The notes: a model not told the origin generated them from the sequence alone. Numbered from the stretch's first letter, positions 1-8,662 are shown. The stretch: DNA of 48,874 bases from Halobacteriales archaeon QS_5_68_33 (GCA_003023785.1 PXRS01000006.1:1-48874), one strand, 5' to 3'. Program-made: numbers and translations.

Positions 1-1
1 T

Positions 2-193
2 GCGGTAAACACCTCGGGGTCCCTCCTTCCGATCCAGCAGGACACAGCGGCGCAGTGGGCTTTGGTGATAGATGTGAGCTCAATTATCGCAGTGTGGATA
101 GGGGTCGTCGCTGTCCTCCGCTGGGGCAGCGCAGCGACTCTTTCGAGGAACGGAATTCCAGATCCGTCAGCCGCCGGTATCGAGACTGATTGA
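2..193 (+). CDS. C-terminal end of a membrane protein (partial)
   Basis: This is the only frame entering from the left edge with protein-like composition. It reads about 63 codons before a TGA at 191-193, and the start lies outside the window. It contains one hydrophobic stretch (around WALVIDVSSIIAVWIGVVAV, roughly residues 20-39) followed by a short polar tail, as expected for a last transmembrane helix. No family is recognisable from so little sequence. Base composition is less GC-rich than the genes that follow. It converges on the cysteine synthase gene. The call rests on the open frame and the hydrophobic segment alone. Confidence 0.4.
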   Translation, partial: AVNTSGSLLPIQQDTAAQWALVIDVSSIIAVWIGVVAVLRWGSAATLSRNGIPDPSAAGIETD

Positions 194-263
194 AATTCAC
201 GTCAAATAGATTCTCTGTAGCGAGCATCCGCGCGAGCGATGAGGTCTCGGCCGAAAGAGAGGG

Positions 264-1172
264 TCAGTCGAACATGCCGGTCGACACGTACCGTTCGCCG
301 CTGTCCCAGTAGACGGTAACGACCAGCGGATCCGCGACGTCGTCGTCGGCCGCGAGCCGCTCGGCCACCTGCTTCGCCGCGAGGTTCGACGCTCCCGAGG
401 ACTGACCGACGAAGATGCCCTCCTCGCGGGCGAGGCGGCGACACTCCTCCTCGGCGTCGTCGAGTTCGACCGTGAGCACGTCATCGAGCAGCGACCGGTC
501 CAGGTTCTCGCTGACGAACCCCGGGCCCATCCCCTGGAAGCCGTCCTCGCCGGCCTCGCCCGTCGAGAGGACGGCGTTGGTCGCCGGTTCGACGCCGACG
601 ACCGCCACGTCGGGGAACGCTTCGCGGAGGCGCCGACCGATACCGGTGATGGTGCCGCCGGTGCCGATGCCGGCCACGAGCGCGTCGACGGTACGGTCGC
701 CGACCTGCTCCAGTATCTCCGGGCCGGTGCTTTCGTAGTGCGATTGCGGGTTGGCGGGGTTCTCGAACTGGCGCATCTGGACGAACTCGCCGGTGGCCTC
801 GAGTTCGTCGGCGCGCTCGCGGGCGTCGGAGATGTCGCCGTCGACGAGTTCGATCTCGGCGCCGTATCCGTACACGATCCGGCGGCGCTCGGGCGATTTG
901 GACGACGGCATGATCAGCCGCACGTCGTAGCCCTCGGCGGCGCCGACCATCGCCAGCCCGATCCCGGTGTTCCCGCTGGTGGGTTCGACGATGGTCTCCG
1001 ACCCGGTGAGCGTACCCTCGGCCTCGGCGGCCTCGACCATCCAGCGGGCGGGGCGGTCCTTCGCCGAGCCGCCGGGGTTGAACGACTCGACCTTGGCAGC
1101 TACGGTGGCGCCGTCCGGGCCGTCCACCTCGACCAGCGGCGACCCGACGGTTTCCAGGATGCTCGATTTCAC
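264..1172 (-). CDS. cysK: Cysteine synthase family PLP enzyme
   Basis: This is a 302-residue fold-type II pyridoxal-phosphate enzyme of the cysteine synthase/cystathionine beta-synthase family, which makes cysteine from O-acetylserine (or a related activated serine) and sulfide. Visible hallmarks are NPGGSAKDRPA with the PLP lysine near the N-terminus, EPTSGNTGIGLA (substrate loop), GIGTGGTITGIGR (phosphate-binding loop) and GQSSGAS near the C-terminus. The open frame continues upstream to 1271, but I chose the GTG at 1172. It starts the family-like sequence VKSSILETVGSPLV, and a TTTAAG box lies 25 nt upstream, fitting a leaderless transcript. The upstream extension reads into an R1 repeat and is not family-like. 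CysK and CysM cannot be separated from sequence alone. Confidence 0.9.
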   Translation of the reverse strand: MKSSILETVGSPLVEVDGPDGATVAAKVESFNPGGSAKDRPARWMVEAAEAEGTLTGSETIVEPTSGNTGIGLAMVGAAEGYDVRLIMPSSKSPERRRIVYGYGAEIELVDGDISDARERADELEATGEFVQMRQFENPANPQSHYESTGPEILEQVGDRTVDALVAGIGTGGTITGIGRRLREAFPDVAVVGVEPATNAVLSTGEAGEDGFQGMGPGFVSENLDRSLLDDVLTVELDDAEEECRRLAREEGIFVGQSSGASNLAAKQVAERLAADDDVADPLVVTVYWDSGERYVSTGMFD

Positions 1173-1194
1173 TACCCCCCTTACGCCGCCCGCT

Positions 1195-1200
1195 CTTAAA
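1195..1200 (-). promoter_or_regulatory. TATA box of cysteine synthase gene
   Basis: TTTAAG on the minus strand is centred about 25 nt upstream of the GTG at 1172. This is the usual archaeal TATA-to-start spacing for leaderless mRNAs and decides the start chosen for that gene. Confidence 0.55.
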
Positions 1201-1237
1201 TCCCCGCTGGCACCGGCAGGGTGTGTCGGCGTCGTCA

Positions 1238-1313
1238 TGCCGCCGGCTGTAACTGTCGAGAATTTCGCCACCCCGGGGCGACGGATATCTGTACGAGGTT
1301 ACAGCCGGCAGTA
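1238..1313. mobile_element. R1 palindromic element, copy 1
   Basis: This is a 76-bp imperfect palindrome with arms TGCCGCCGGCTGTAAC and GTTACAGCCGGCAGTA and a CCCCGGGG centre. It is flanked on both sides by TCA (1235-1237 and 1314-1316), a 3-bp direct duplication. It sits between the divergent cysteine synthase and thioredoxin genes, unlike most other copies, which lie at gene 3' ends. It is one of five R1 copies in the window. Confidence 0.85.
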
Positions 1314-1390
1314 TCAGAACGCCGTCACCGCCACACTGTCGGAACTGAACGAACGGATACGTTAAGCCCGAGGGTGCGGTAGGGAGCGGT

Positions 1391-1810
1391 ATGGAACTGG
1401 AGACGATGGAACCGAACCCGGTGTGGACCGAGGAGGCCTACGCCGACACGGTGGACGTGCTCGCGACGCTGCGACACGAGGTGACATACAAGGTCTGGGG
1501 CGGCGACTGGTGTATCGACTGCCGGTCCCAGCTCCCGGACTTCGCGGCGGCGCTCGACGCCGCCGAGGTCCCCGGCTCGCGGATCGAGCACTACCCCGTC
1601 GAGAAGGAGGAGGACGGCTCCAAGACCGGCCCGAAGGTCGAGGAGTACGACATCGAGCGCATCCCGACGGTCGTGGTCGAACGCGATGCGCGGAGCGCAT
1701 CGGACGCGAGCGGCGACGGCGAGGAGATCGCGCGGTTCGTCGAGGAGGAACCGGTCCCCATCGCGGTGTATCTCGGTCGCAGACTGGAAGACCTCGCGGC
1801 CTCGGTGTGA
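1391..1810 (+). CDS. Thioredoxin family protein
   Basis: This 139-residue cytosolic thioredoxin-fold protein carries a WCIDC redox motif (Cys41 and Cys44) and the cis-proline loop IPTVVVE (Pro92). It probably acts as a dithiol-disulfide oxidoreductase. The spacing between CxxC and cis-Pro is about 50 residues, as in thioredoxins. An insertion rich in Asp and Ser (about residues 98-111, ERDARSASDASGDGEE) follows the cis-Pro loop and looks like a haloarchaeal acidic insertion. The ATG at 1391 is preceded by a GGGAG-type ribosome-binding sequence and by TTAAG about 28 nt upstream. Its stop codon TGA at 1808-1810 is the first base triplet of the 35-bp direct repeat that starts the neighbouring insert. 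Confidence 0.85.
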   Translation: MELETMEPNPVWTEEAYADTVDVLATLRHEVTYKVWGGDWCIDCRSQLPDFAAALDAAEVPGSRIEHYPVEKEEDGSKTGPKVEEYDIERIPTVVVERDARSASDASGDGEEIARFVEEEPVPIAVYLGRRLEDLAASV

Positions 1811-1842
1811 ACGCGTTCAGTCCGAACGGACGATTCGTCAGA
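1808..1842 (+). repeat. 35-bp direct repeat, left copy
   Basis: The sequence running from the thioredoxin stop codon through CGTTCAGTCCGAACGGACG to CGTCAGA recurs at 2711-2745 with a single mismatch (A versus G). It contains the inverted repeat GTCCG-AA-CGGAC, which could also act as a bidirectional terminator for the two convergent genes. Confidence 0.85.
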
Positions 1843-1843
1843 C

Positions 1844-1912
1844 TTGTCAATCAGTTCCGGATTTCGTCGAACCGGTCGGCGAAATACCGGTACATCGGTA
1901 CAACCGACCGTA
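1844..1912. mobile_element. R2 palindromic element, left-truncated
   Basis: The sequence matches the R2 consensus from TTGTCAATCAGTTCCGG through ACAACCGACCGTA, but the left TACGGTCGG end is missing where it meets the 35-bp direct repeat. The right flank is TCA. Confidence 0.75.
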
Positions 1913-2067
1913 TCACAGGAGATGCATCACATAATAACTGCATGGGTGCGGATTACGATACTGAATACAGCAAGTCAAAAGCAGATGATGATAATGATGG
2001 GGAAGCAGATGGATGGTCATTCAAATATATCCAAAAGACATATGTCGTATTGGCAGAATTAACTTTT

Positions 2068-2688
2068 GTGGTTAGATGTTCGCGGAGAGAGGTCCTCCAC
2101 ATAATAAGTGCAGCATCCCTCCCGGTTGTATCCGGCTGTGGAAACAATGGGGATGACACCCCGACACAATCAGGGAATACAATTACTACAGTTGAATCGA
2201 TAAATACAGAGACAGACGCCGAGGGGACAGTGAATGAACCAACTCTGACAGACTGTGAACCTTCAGAATTACCCCAGTCATCTCAGACCCAAGGGGATCT
2301 ACAGCCCAAGTCATATCCAGAATATCCTAATAGTTTTGAAAAGGATGATCTCAAGGATTACGCGATTTCTTTCGAGAATTCCTATCGGAATAATAAATTT
2401 CTCGCAAACTATCCTCAAGAATACGATGAGTTAACCATTCAATCCGGAATTGAAAAGATCTCTGAGACCGAACAAGGGTACCAAATGAGGATAGAGGGGA
2501 TTCTCTTGTTTTCTGATGAGAAACAGCCAACCAAATCTACAGCAACTCCGTATCCAAGCGGTAGAATACCTTTTGTAACCTGGTTTTATTTTGACGAGGA
2601 CTTTGTTCTGCGCGATGGGCGTGATACGGGATACACAAAGAGCCTTGAACCTGATTTCAAATACGCCGAAGCGATAGTCTGTCCATAG
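2068..2688 (+). CDS. Putative Tat lipoprotein on a low-GC insert
   Basis: I see a 206-residue predicted secreted lipoprotein. From a GTG start it has a twin-arginine-like segment (CSRREVL), a short hydrophobic stretch and a lipobox-like VVSGC (Cys24), then a Thr/Asn/Glu-rich linker and a folded-looking domain containing SYRNNKFLANYPQEYD and FVTWFYFDEDF. No function is recognised. The frame is open upstream through the thioredoxin region, but that extension is out of frame with thioredoxin and is a shadow. ATG at 1942 would place the signal sequence internally. Base composition is much poorer in GC than the neighbours, and the gene lies between 35-bp direct repeats, both signs of horizontal acquisition. 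Confidence 0.6.
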   Translation: MVRCSRREVLHIISAASLPVVSGCGNNGDDTPTQSGNTITTVESINTETDAEGTVNEPTLTDCEPSELPQSSQTQGDLQPKSYPEYPNSFEKDDLKDYAISFENSYRNNKFLANYPQEYDELTIQSGIEKISETEQGYQMRIEGILLFSDEKQPTKSTATPYPSGRIPFVTWFYFDEDFVLRDGRDTGYTKSLEPDFKYAEAIVCP

Positions 2689-2710
2689 TTCCGGAAAGTT
2701 GTTTTAACTC

Positions 2711-2745
2711 TGAACGCGTTCGGTCCGAACGGACGATTCGTCAGA
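2711..2745 (+). repeat. 35-bp direct repeat, right copy
   Basis: This is the second copy of the repeat at 1808-1842 (34 of 35 bases identical). It ends within and just past the stop codon of the DUF255 gene (TCA on the plus strand at 2741-2743). Without the insert, a single copy would form the whole spacer between the convergent thioredoxin and DUF255 genes. Confidence 0.85.
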
Positions 2746-4915
2746 TGGGTGTGGGGTCCTCGCCCGCGAACCACTCCAGCGCCTCCGCCAGGTCGTGTGT
2801 CGGCGGCGAGCACGCCCGGTTCTGACAGGCGTAGACCGTCGGTCGGCCGTCTCTGGCTTCTCTCCCGGCCCATATCGACGGGGCCGAATCGAGTTCGAGG
2901 GCGTCGAGCCACGCGTCCAGTTCGTCGTCGGTCGCCGGGCGGGGCGCGAGCACCCGGCGTGGAACGTAGGTCGTGGCGAGCGTCTCGCGCCACTCGTCGG
3001 GGCGGCCGCCGGCGAGCGTGAGTTCGCTGGCCCCGCTGGCGAGCGTGTCGGCGGCCAGCACGAGCGAGGGGTGCTGGACCGGGTCGGACTCGATGCGGGC
3101 GGCGTGGGTCTCGACGACGCCCTCCGCGACCGCCGCGAACCCGTCGTCCTCGCTGAAGCGCGCGAGTGTCGCGAGGAGTTCGACGGCGACCCCGGCGCTG
3201 GAGGGCGTCGAGGTATCGGTCAGTTCCTGCGGGCGCGCGACCAGCGACTCCCCGCTCTGCGGGGTGAAATACAGCGTCCGCTCGTCGTCGTCCCAGAACT
3301 CCGCCTCGATGGCACGGGCGAGCGCCAGCGCGAACGCGAGGTGGTCGTGGTCGCCGGTCGCGCCGTAGAGGTCGAACGCGCCACGGGCGAGGAACGCGTA
3401 GTCCTCGAGGTAGCCCCGGACGGCGACGTCGCCGTCCTTGTAGCGGCGGGAGAGGCGTCCGGCGTCGGCGTCCCAGAGGTGGGCCCGGACGAACGAGAGC
3501 GCGGCGGCGCCGGTCCCGGCCCAGGACTCGTCGTCGACGACGGCCGCCTCGGCGAAGGCCGATATCATCAGGCCGTTCCACCCGGCGAGCACCTTCTCGT
3601 CGCGGGCCGGGCGCGGGCGGTCCTCGCGGGCCGCGAGGGCCGCTGATTCCGCGACCTCCAGGATCCCTTCGACCTCGTGTTCCGGGCGGTCGTACTCCGC
3701 GGCCATGTCCGGAATCGACGCGGCGAGCGTCAGGACGGTCCTGCCCTCGAAGTTGCCGTCCGGCGTGATGCCGTAGCGGTCACAGAACAGGTCCGTCGCG
3801 AGGTCGGCATCGACGTCGTCGGCGTGGGTTTCGACCGCTTCGCGCACCTGGCCGCGGGTCCAGACGTAGAAGGCGCCCTCCTCCGGTTCGGCCTCGTCGT
3901 CCCCGGCTTTCGGGGGGGCGCTCTGGGCGTCGAGCGTGCTGTAGAACCCGCCCTCCGGGTGGGTAAGTTCCCGTTCGACGAATGCGAGCGTCCCGGTCGC
4001 GACGTCGCGGTAGCGCTCCGCGCCCGTGGCCTGGTAGCCCGCGAGGTAGACGCGGGCGAGTTCGGCGTTGTCGTAGCACATCTTCTCGAAGTGGGGGACG
4101 ACCCACTCGCGGTCGGTCGTGTAGCGGTGGAAGCCGCCGCCGAGGTGGTCGTACATGCCGCCGTCGGCCATCGCGTCGAGCGTCTCGGTGACCACCGCCC
4201 GGTAGGCGTCCCGACCCTCCCGGTCGTGCGCCCGGAGGAGGGTGTGGAGCCGACCTGGCTGGGGGAACTTCTGGCCGCGGCCCCACCCGCCGAACTCGCG
4301 GTCGGCGCCCCGGAGCGCGGCGTCGGCCGCCTCGGTGAGCGTGTCCGCGTCGACTTCCCCGCCGGGGGCGTCCGGCGTGTCCTCCAGGTCGCCGCGGATG
4401 GCGTCGGTCCACTGCTCGGCGCGCTCTTCCATGTCGGCGCGCTCCTCGGGGTCGGCCCAGGACTCGGCGATGTCCGCCAGGAGTTGCCGGAAGCCGGGGG
4501 CGTTGCGCTGTGGCTCCTTCGGGAAGTAGGTGCCCACGTAGAAGGGGTCGCCATCGGGGGTGAGCCAGGCGTTGAGCGGCCATCCGCCCCGGCCCGTGAC
4601 CTGCTGGCAGATGCTCATGTAGATGCTGTCGACGTCCGGGCGCTCCTCGCGGTCGACCTTAACCGGGACGAACTGCTCGTTAAGCGACTCCGCGACTTCC
4701 TCGTCCTGGAAGCTCTCCGCTTCCATGACGTGACACCAGTGACAGGCGGCGTAGCCGATGGAGAGGAAGATGGGAACGTCGCGCTCCGTCGCGGCCGCAA
4801 GCGCCTGTTCGTCCCAGGGCTGCCAGTTGACGGGGTTGTCGGCGTGCTGGCGGAGGTAGGGGCTCTCCTCCTCGTCGAGGCGGTTGCGCCGCGTTGGGTC
4901 CGACTCCGTGCTCAT
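2741..4915 (-). CDS. DUF255 / YyaL-type thioredoxin domain protein
   Basis: This is a 724-residue homologue of the YyaL/SPATA20 family. It has an N-terminal thioredoxin-like DUF255 domain beginning NRLDEEESPYLRQHADNPVNW with a CHWC motif (Cys58, Cys61), then a long six-hairpin (alpha/alpha)6 glycosidase-like domain containing WGRGQKFPQPGRL and WNGLMISAFAEA. The length is normal for the family. The biochemical role is not established. The start at 4915 was chosen because the family N-terminus begins there and a GGCTTTACC box lies about 30 nt upstream, while the open frame further upstream is a shadow of purD. The gene is convergent with the thioredoxin gene across the inserted segment. Confidence 0.88.
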   Translation of the reverse strand: MSTESDPTRRNRLDEEESPYLRQHADNPVNWQPWDEQALAAATERDVPIFLSIGYAACHWCHVMEAESFQDEEVAESLNEQFVPVKVDREERPDVDSIYMSICQQVTGRGGWPLNAWLTPDGDPFYVGTYFPKEPQRNAPGFRQLLADIAESWADPEERADMEERAEQWTDAIRGDLEDTPDAPGGEVDADTLTEAADAALRGADREFGGWGRGQKFPQPGRLHTLLRAHDREGRDAYRAVVTETLDAMADGGMYDHLGGGFHRYTTDREWVVPHFEKMCYDNAELARVYLAGYQATGAERYRDVATGTLAFVERELTHPEGGFYSTLDAQSAPPKAGDDEAEPEEGAFYVWTRGQVREAVETHADDVDADLATDLFCDRYGITPDGNFEGRTVLTLAASIPDMAAEYDRPEHEVEGILEVAESAALAAREDRPRPARDEKVLAGWNGLMISAFAEAAVVDDESWAGTGAAALSFVRAHLWDADAGRLSRRYKDGDVAVRGYLEDYAFLARGAFDLYGATGDHDHLAFALALARAIEAEFWDDDERTLYFTPQSGESLVARPQELTDTSTPSSAGVAVELLATLARFSEDDGFAAVAEGVVETHAARIESDPVQHPSLVLAADTLASGASELTLAGGRPDEWRETLATTYVPRRVLAPRPATDDELDAWLDALELDSAPSIWAGREARDGRPTVYACQNRACSPPTHDLAEALEWFAGEDPTPI

Positions 4916-5054
4916 GGGACGCGGTAGGGGGGCCAGCGGGTAAAGCCCCGCGGAGTGACCGAGGCGGCTCGCGACGGGGCGTTTCGCGGGTGCTGTCGAG
5001 GTCCGGGGGGGTCGAAACACAGGGTTTACGTCCTCGCCCGTCGGGTCGACAGGT

Positions 5055-6413
5055 ATGACGGAGACTGTGCTGCTGGTCGGCGGGGGCGGGCGCGAACACG
5101 CCATCGCGCGAGCCGTCGCGGCGACCGACGCGGACCTGTACGCGTGTGCGGGCAACCGCAACCCGGGCATCGCGCGACTCGCCGCCGGGTTCGAGTCCCT
5201 GGACACGACCAACCCGGCGGCGGTGACCGCCTGCGCGCGGGAGGTCGACGCGACGCTTTCGGTCATCGGTCCCGAGGCGGCGCTGGCGGCGGGCGTCGCT
5301 GACGCGCTGGACGACGCCGGCGTCTACGCGTTCGGCCCCCGAGAGGACGAGGCCCGCATCGAGACGGACAAGGCCTACCAGCGGCGGTTCATGCGCCGCC
5401 ACGACATCCCCGGCTGTCCCGACTTCGAGACGTTCGAGAACACGGAGGCGGCCTGCGAGCACATCGACGAGTACGACGGCGACCTGGCGATCAAGCCGGC
5501 GGGGCTCACCGGCGGCAAAGGCGTCCGGCTCATCGGCGACCAGGTCACCGCCGAGGAGGGGAAGGCGTACATCCGCGAGTCCGACTACGACCGGATCCTC
5601 CTGGAGGAACGGCTAGTCGGCGAGGAGTTCACCGTCCAGGCGTTCGTCGCCAACGGCCAGTTGCGGGTGACCCCCGCGGTACAGGACCACAAGCGCGCCT
5701 ACGAGGGCGACGAGGGACCCAACACCGGCGGGATGGGGTCTTACTCCGACGCCGAACTCGAACTCCCGTTCATGGACCGCGAGGACTACCGGGAAGCAGT
5801 CGACGTGCTGCAGGCGACCGTCGACGCGCTGGAGGGGTACAAGGGCGTCCTCTACGGGCAGTTCATGCTGACGGCGGAGGGCGTCGAAGTCGTCGAGTTC
5901 AACGCTCGCTTCGGCGACCCGGAGGCGATGAACACGCTCCCGGGTCTGAACACGGACTTCCTCGACGTGCTCGTGGCCGCCCGCGAGGGCGACTCGCTGC
6001 CCGGACTCTCCTTCGCGCCGAAGGCGACGGTATGCAAGTACGCCGTCCCGGAGGGATACCCGACCGACCCCGAGAGCGGCGCCCGGATCACCGTCGACGA
6101 GGGGACCATCGACCGGGTGAACGCCCGCCACAGCGGCGAGAGCGGGGCGGGTGCGGCCGCCGACGGCGCGGTGGGGTCGCGCGTCATCCTCCGTTACGCT
6201 TCGGTCGACGAGCGCGACGACGGCATCTACACGACCACCTCGCGGGCGTTCGCGGTCGTCGGCGTCGCGGATACCATCGCGGCCGCCGAGGAGATGGTCG
6301 AGGAGGCGCTCGATGCCGCTGGCGACGGCGTTCGCATCCGTCACGACATCGGCAAGCCCGACCCGGTCCAGCAGCGCATCGACCACGTGACCGAGTTGCG
6401 CGGCGAGCGATAG
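5055..6413 (+). CDS. purD: Phosphoribosylamine--glycine ligase
   Basis: This 452-residue enzyme (GAR synthetase) joins phosphoribosylamine and glycine with ATP in the second step of purine synthesis. The N-terminus LLVGGGGREHAIARA is the diagnostic start of the family. KPAGLTGGKGVRL (ATP-grasp), TGGMGSYSDAELELPF and EFNARFGDPEAMN follow in the expected order, so all three ATP-grasp-related domains are present. The ATG at 5055 has a GGGTTTACG promoter box about 28 nt upstream. It stands alone here, divergent from the DUF255 gene and convergent with halocyanin. Confidence 0.95.
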   Translation: MTETVLLVGGGGREHAIARAVAATDADLYACAGNRNPGIARLAAGFESLDTTNPAAVTACAREVDATLSVIGPEAALAAGVADALDDAGVYAFGPREDEARIETDKAYQRRFMRRHDIPGCPDFETFENTEAACEHIDEYDGDLAIKPAGLTGGKGVRLIGDQVTAEEGKAYIRESDYDRILLEERLVGEEFTVQAFVANGQLRVTPAVQDHKRAYEGDEGPNTGGMGSYSDAELELPFMDREDYREAVDVLQATVDALEGYKGVLYGQFMLTAEGVEVVEFNARFGDPEAMNTLPGLNTDFLDVLVAAREGDSLPGLSFAPKATVCKYAVPEGYPTDPESGARITVDEGTIDRVNARHSGESGAGAAADGAVGSRVILRYASVDERDDGIYTTTSRAFAVVGVADTIAAAEEMVEEALDAAGDGVRIRHDIGKPDPVQQRIDHVTELRGER

Positions 6414-6443
6414 AATCGAGCCGCGAGAGACGGGAAGTCGGCG

Positions 6444-6944
6444 TTACTCGACGACGACGGCGCCAAGCATCCCGAGCGACTGGTGGGGCACGCAGCGGTA
6501 GGGGTAGTTGCCGCTCTCCTCGAAAGTGTACTCGTAGGTGTGGCCCTCCTCGGAGACGTAGTCGTCGCCGCTGGTGAACGTCTCGTCCTCGGCGACGACG
6601 TTGTGTTCGCCGCCGTTGCCGGTCCACTCCCAGGTGACGGTCGTGCCCGTCGAGACGCGGATGGCGGCGGGGTCGAAGGCGTAGCCCTGTTCGCCCGCCC
6701 CGACCATCACGGTCGGGTTGTCCTCGCCCGTCGCGTCCTCGATGGACCCGTCGTAGCCGTTGGCGTCCGAGAGATAGTCGTCGACGTCCGAGGGGACGCC
6801 ACCGTCCTCGCCGTCGCCGCCACCGCCGTCACTGCCGCCATCGCCGCCGTCCTGCGTGTCCGTCGAACAGCCCGCGATTACGCCGGCCATCACTGTGGCG
6901 CCGATCCCCCTGAGCACGTCGCGCCGCCGCTTCTGTCCTTTCAT
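6444..6944 (-). CDS. hcy: Halocyanin, type I blue copper lipoprotein
   Basis: This is a 166-residue membrane-anchored blue copper protein that carries electrons on the outer face of the haloarchaeal membrane. The N-terminus has a basic Tat-like segment (KRRRDVLRG), a hydrophobic stretch and a lipobox ending at Cys26, then a Gly/Asp-rich linker. The cupredoxin domain keeps all four copper ligands: His114 (GGEHN), Cys151 and His154 in YRCVPHQ, and Met159. The ATG at 6944 gives this signal peptide. The upstream in-frame ATG at 7013 would bury it. The stop is about 30 nt from that of the convergent purD. Confidence 0.92.
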   Translation of the reverse strand: MKGQKRRRDVLRGIGATVMAGVIAGCSTDTQDGGDGGSDGGGGDGEDGGVPSDVDDYLSDANGYDGSIEDATGEDNPTVMVGAGEQGYAFDPAAIRVSTGTTVTWEWTGNGGEHNVVAEDETFTSGDDYVSEEGHTYEYTFEESGNYPYRCVPHQSLGMLGAVVVE

Positions 6945-7033
6945 GTGCAACTTGACCCTTCGGCCCGGTCGGAAAAGAGGCTTATCAATTCCGGCCGGAA
7001 TCCGGGAACGCACCCGAATCCGTTCGGTACTGA

Positions 7034-7110
7034 TGCGGTCGGTTGTGAATCGTTCCCGGATTTCGTCGAACCGGTCGGCGAATACCGGTCAATCGGTACA
7101 ACCGACCGTA
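7034..7110. mobile_element. R2 palindromic element
   Basis: A 77-bp copy runs from TGCGGTCGGTTGT to ACAACCGACCGTA. TGA lies at 7031-7033 on the left and TCA at 7111-7113 on the right. The right TCA is the reverse complement of the stop codon of the minus-strand gene that ends at 7111. Confidence 0.85.
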
Positions 7111-8334
7111 TCAGTGCTTGCTCGACCGACGACGAGCGAGGGCGAGGACAGCCACGGCCACGAGCGCGCTCAGCGCCACGACCGGACCGAAGCCCGGACC
7201 GTTCGTAGCCGTCGTGCCTCTGTCCTCGTCCGTAGCCGTCATTTCTTCGTCACTGCTGTCGGTGCTATCGCTCCCTGAGCCATCCGAGTCCTCACTATCG
7301 CTGCCATCCTCGGACATCGTGATCTCTCGCGTGGAGAACTGGTTGACTGCCACGAGGACGTCGGCGCTCGCTTGGGCGCTCGATTGCTGGCGGACGAGGA
7401 ACTTCGAGGTGTCGCTCCCGATCGCACCCTCGAGGTCGCTGTAGGACGAAGCTTCCGCGGCTGCCTCCCCGTCGACCGTCACCTGCAGGTCCTCGACGGA
7501 ACTGATCGCTTGCTCGGAGACGGACGTTATGATGATTTTGCCCTCCTGTTGGGAACGGTCGGCGGTCATCTGTACCGTCCCCTCGGTCTGTTGCGTGACC
7601 TCGACAGTCGTCCCCTCGCCGTACTGGACGACGTCCGCCGCGAGTTCGCCTCCCTGCTCGCTTTTCTGCATCACGTACACTTCAGCGGCCGCCTTCCCTT
7701 CGGAGATGAGCTGCTCTTTTTGTTCGTCGTCCTCGTTGCGTCCGTCCGAGTACGACCGGAACACGAGCTTGCCGTTGCTTTCCAGATTCGCGGAAACGTT
7801 GCCCTGGTCGTTGATGGTGACTTCCCCGTCGCCGACGACGATGAACGTTCCCTCCGCTCCGTTCTCGTTTGTCACGACGACGCGCTGGTCGCTCTCGCTT
7901 TCGGTCTCTGCCGAACCGGAGACGTTGACAGTGACGTACTGTGACTCACCGTCCGACCGGACGACGAGGATCCCGCGCGAGTTGTCGTGGGCCTCCATCG
8001 TCGCACCGCTCTCGGCAGTCACCGTCGCGCTGGCCTCGGTTTGTGACTCGAGCGACAACGCTGCACCGGTAATGCTCGTGACCGCCGACAGTCCGACACC
8101 TGCCTGCACGTCACCTCGACTCTCCGCACCGCTCTGTGACTGGACTTTCATCGACTCGAAGACGGTGTTGCCGTTCACGGAGTAGTTGGCGATCGCTTCA
8201 CTGGTCGTTTCGAACTCGATATGTGTGCCAGCGTAGGCTTCGCTCTGTTGTGTTGTTGCTGCGGCGGTCCCGGTCGGAAGGGCACCACTCGCGACGAGGA
8301 GCGAGACTACGAGCACAGTACGGATCAGCGCCAT
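7111..8334 (-). CDS. PGF-CTERM-anchored secreted surface protein
   Basis: This is a 407-residue exported protein. It has a Sec signal peptide at the start (MALIRTVLVVSLLVASGALPTG), a long middle rich in Ser, Glu, Gln and Val, an Asp/Ser-rich stalk (EDGSDSEDSDGSGSDSTDSS), and at the C-terminus PGFGP followed by a hydrophobic helix and RRRSSKH. That is the PGF-CTERM sorting signal processed by archaeosortase A in haloarchaea. The middle region shows no family I recognise. The start at 8334 is fixed by TTATAT about 29 nt upstream, and the open frame to 8460 is rejected for that reason. The stop codon coincides with the edge of an R2 element. Confidence 0.82.
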   Translation of the reverse strand: MALIRTVLVVSLLVASGALPTGTAAATTQQSEAYAGTHIEFETTSEAIANYSVNGNTVFESMKVQSQSGAESRGDVQAGVGLSAVTSITGAALSLESQTEASATVTAESGATMEAHDNSRGILVVRSDGESQYVTVNVSGSAETESESDQRVVVTNENGAEGTFIVVGDGEVTINDQGNVSANLESNGKLVFRSYSDGRNEDDEQKEQLISEGKAAAEVYVMQKSEQGGELAADVVQYGEGTTVEVTQQTEGTVQMTADRSQQEGKIIITSVSEQAISSVEDLQVTVDGEAAAEASSYSDLEGAIGSDTSKFLVRQQSSAQASADVLVAVNQFSTREITMSEDGSDSEDSDGSGSDSTDSSDEEMTATDEDRGTTATNGPGFGPVVALSALVAVAVLALARRRSSKH

Positions 8335-8360
8335 CAACCCGGATCGGGTGCTTTCTTGCG

Positions 8361-8366
8361 ATATAA
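8361..8366 (-). promoter_or_regulatory. TATA box of the PGF-CTERM gene
   Basis: TTATAT on the minus strand, about 29 nt upstream of the ATG at 8334, implies a leaderless mRNA and sets the start of that gene. Confidence 0.6.
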
Positions 8367-8456
8367 CCTTTCCGGTTGCGGTCGGACGTGCGCGAGTCAT
8401 CGCACTCATCGGTTCGAATCGGCGGTCTCCAGTCCTGCGAACACAGCTACGACACG

Positions 8457-8620
8457 TCACCTACCCCGCAACGAGACGAGCAACACCACGGCCCCGAGGG
8501 TGGCGACACCCATCGCTGCCGGGGTGCCGACGGTCGCCCCGACGGGCCGGAGGAGGGCGTCGGTGGCCGTGAGGAGCGCGACGGTCGCGACGCCGGTCCG
8601 GGACGGGGCCGTCGCTGGCA
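8457..8620 (-). pseudogene. Possible small membrane protein lacking a start codon
   Basis: One minus-strand frame reads about 54 residues of Ala/Val/Leu/Thr-rich sequence, with segments such as GVATVALLTATDALL and AAMGVATLGAVVLLVSL that would form two membrane helices, ending at a TGA. No ATG, GTG or TTG precedes it before an in-frame stop. An ATG 16 nt upstream is in another frame. It may be a small gene with a lost or shifted start, or simply a GC-rich shadow. The 8335-8662 gap otherwise holds only the promoter of the PGF-CTERM gene. Confidence 0.25.
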
Positions 8621-8662
8621 GAGACCGATGGGTTCATCCACCAGTATCTCCAGACACCGCAC

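Noticed and set aside
1423-2688. A continuous 421-codon frame spanning the thioredoxin gene and the lipoprotein gene
   Set aside because: The first part is out of frame with thioredoxin and reads arginine-rich shadow sequence, and then crosses the R2 remnant. Only the end (from about 2068) looks like a protein.
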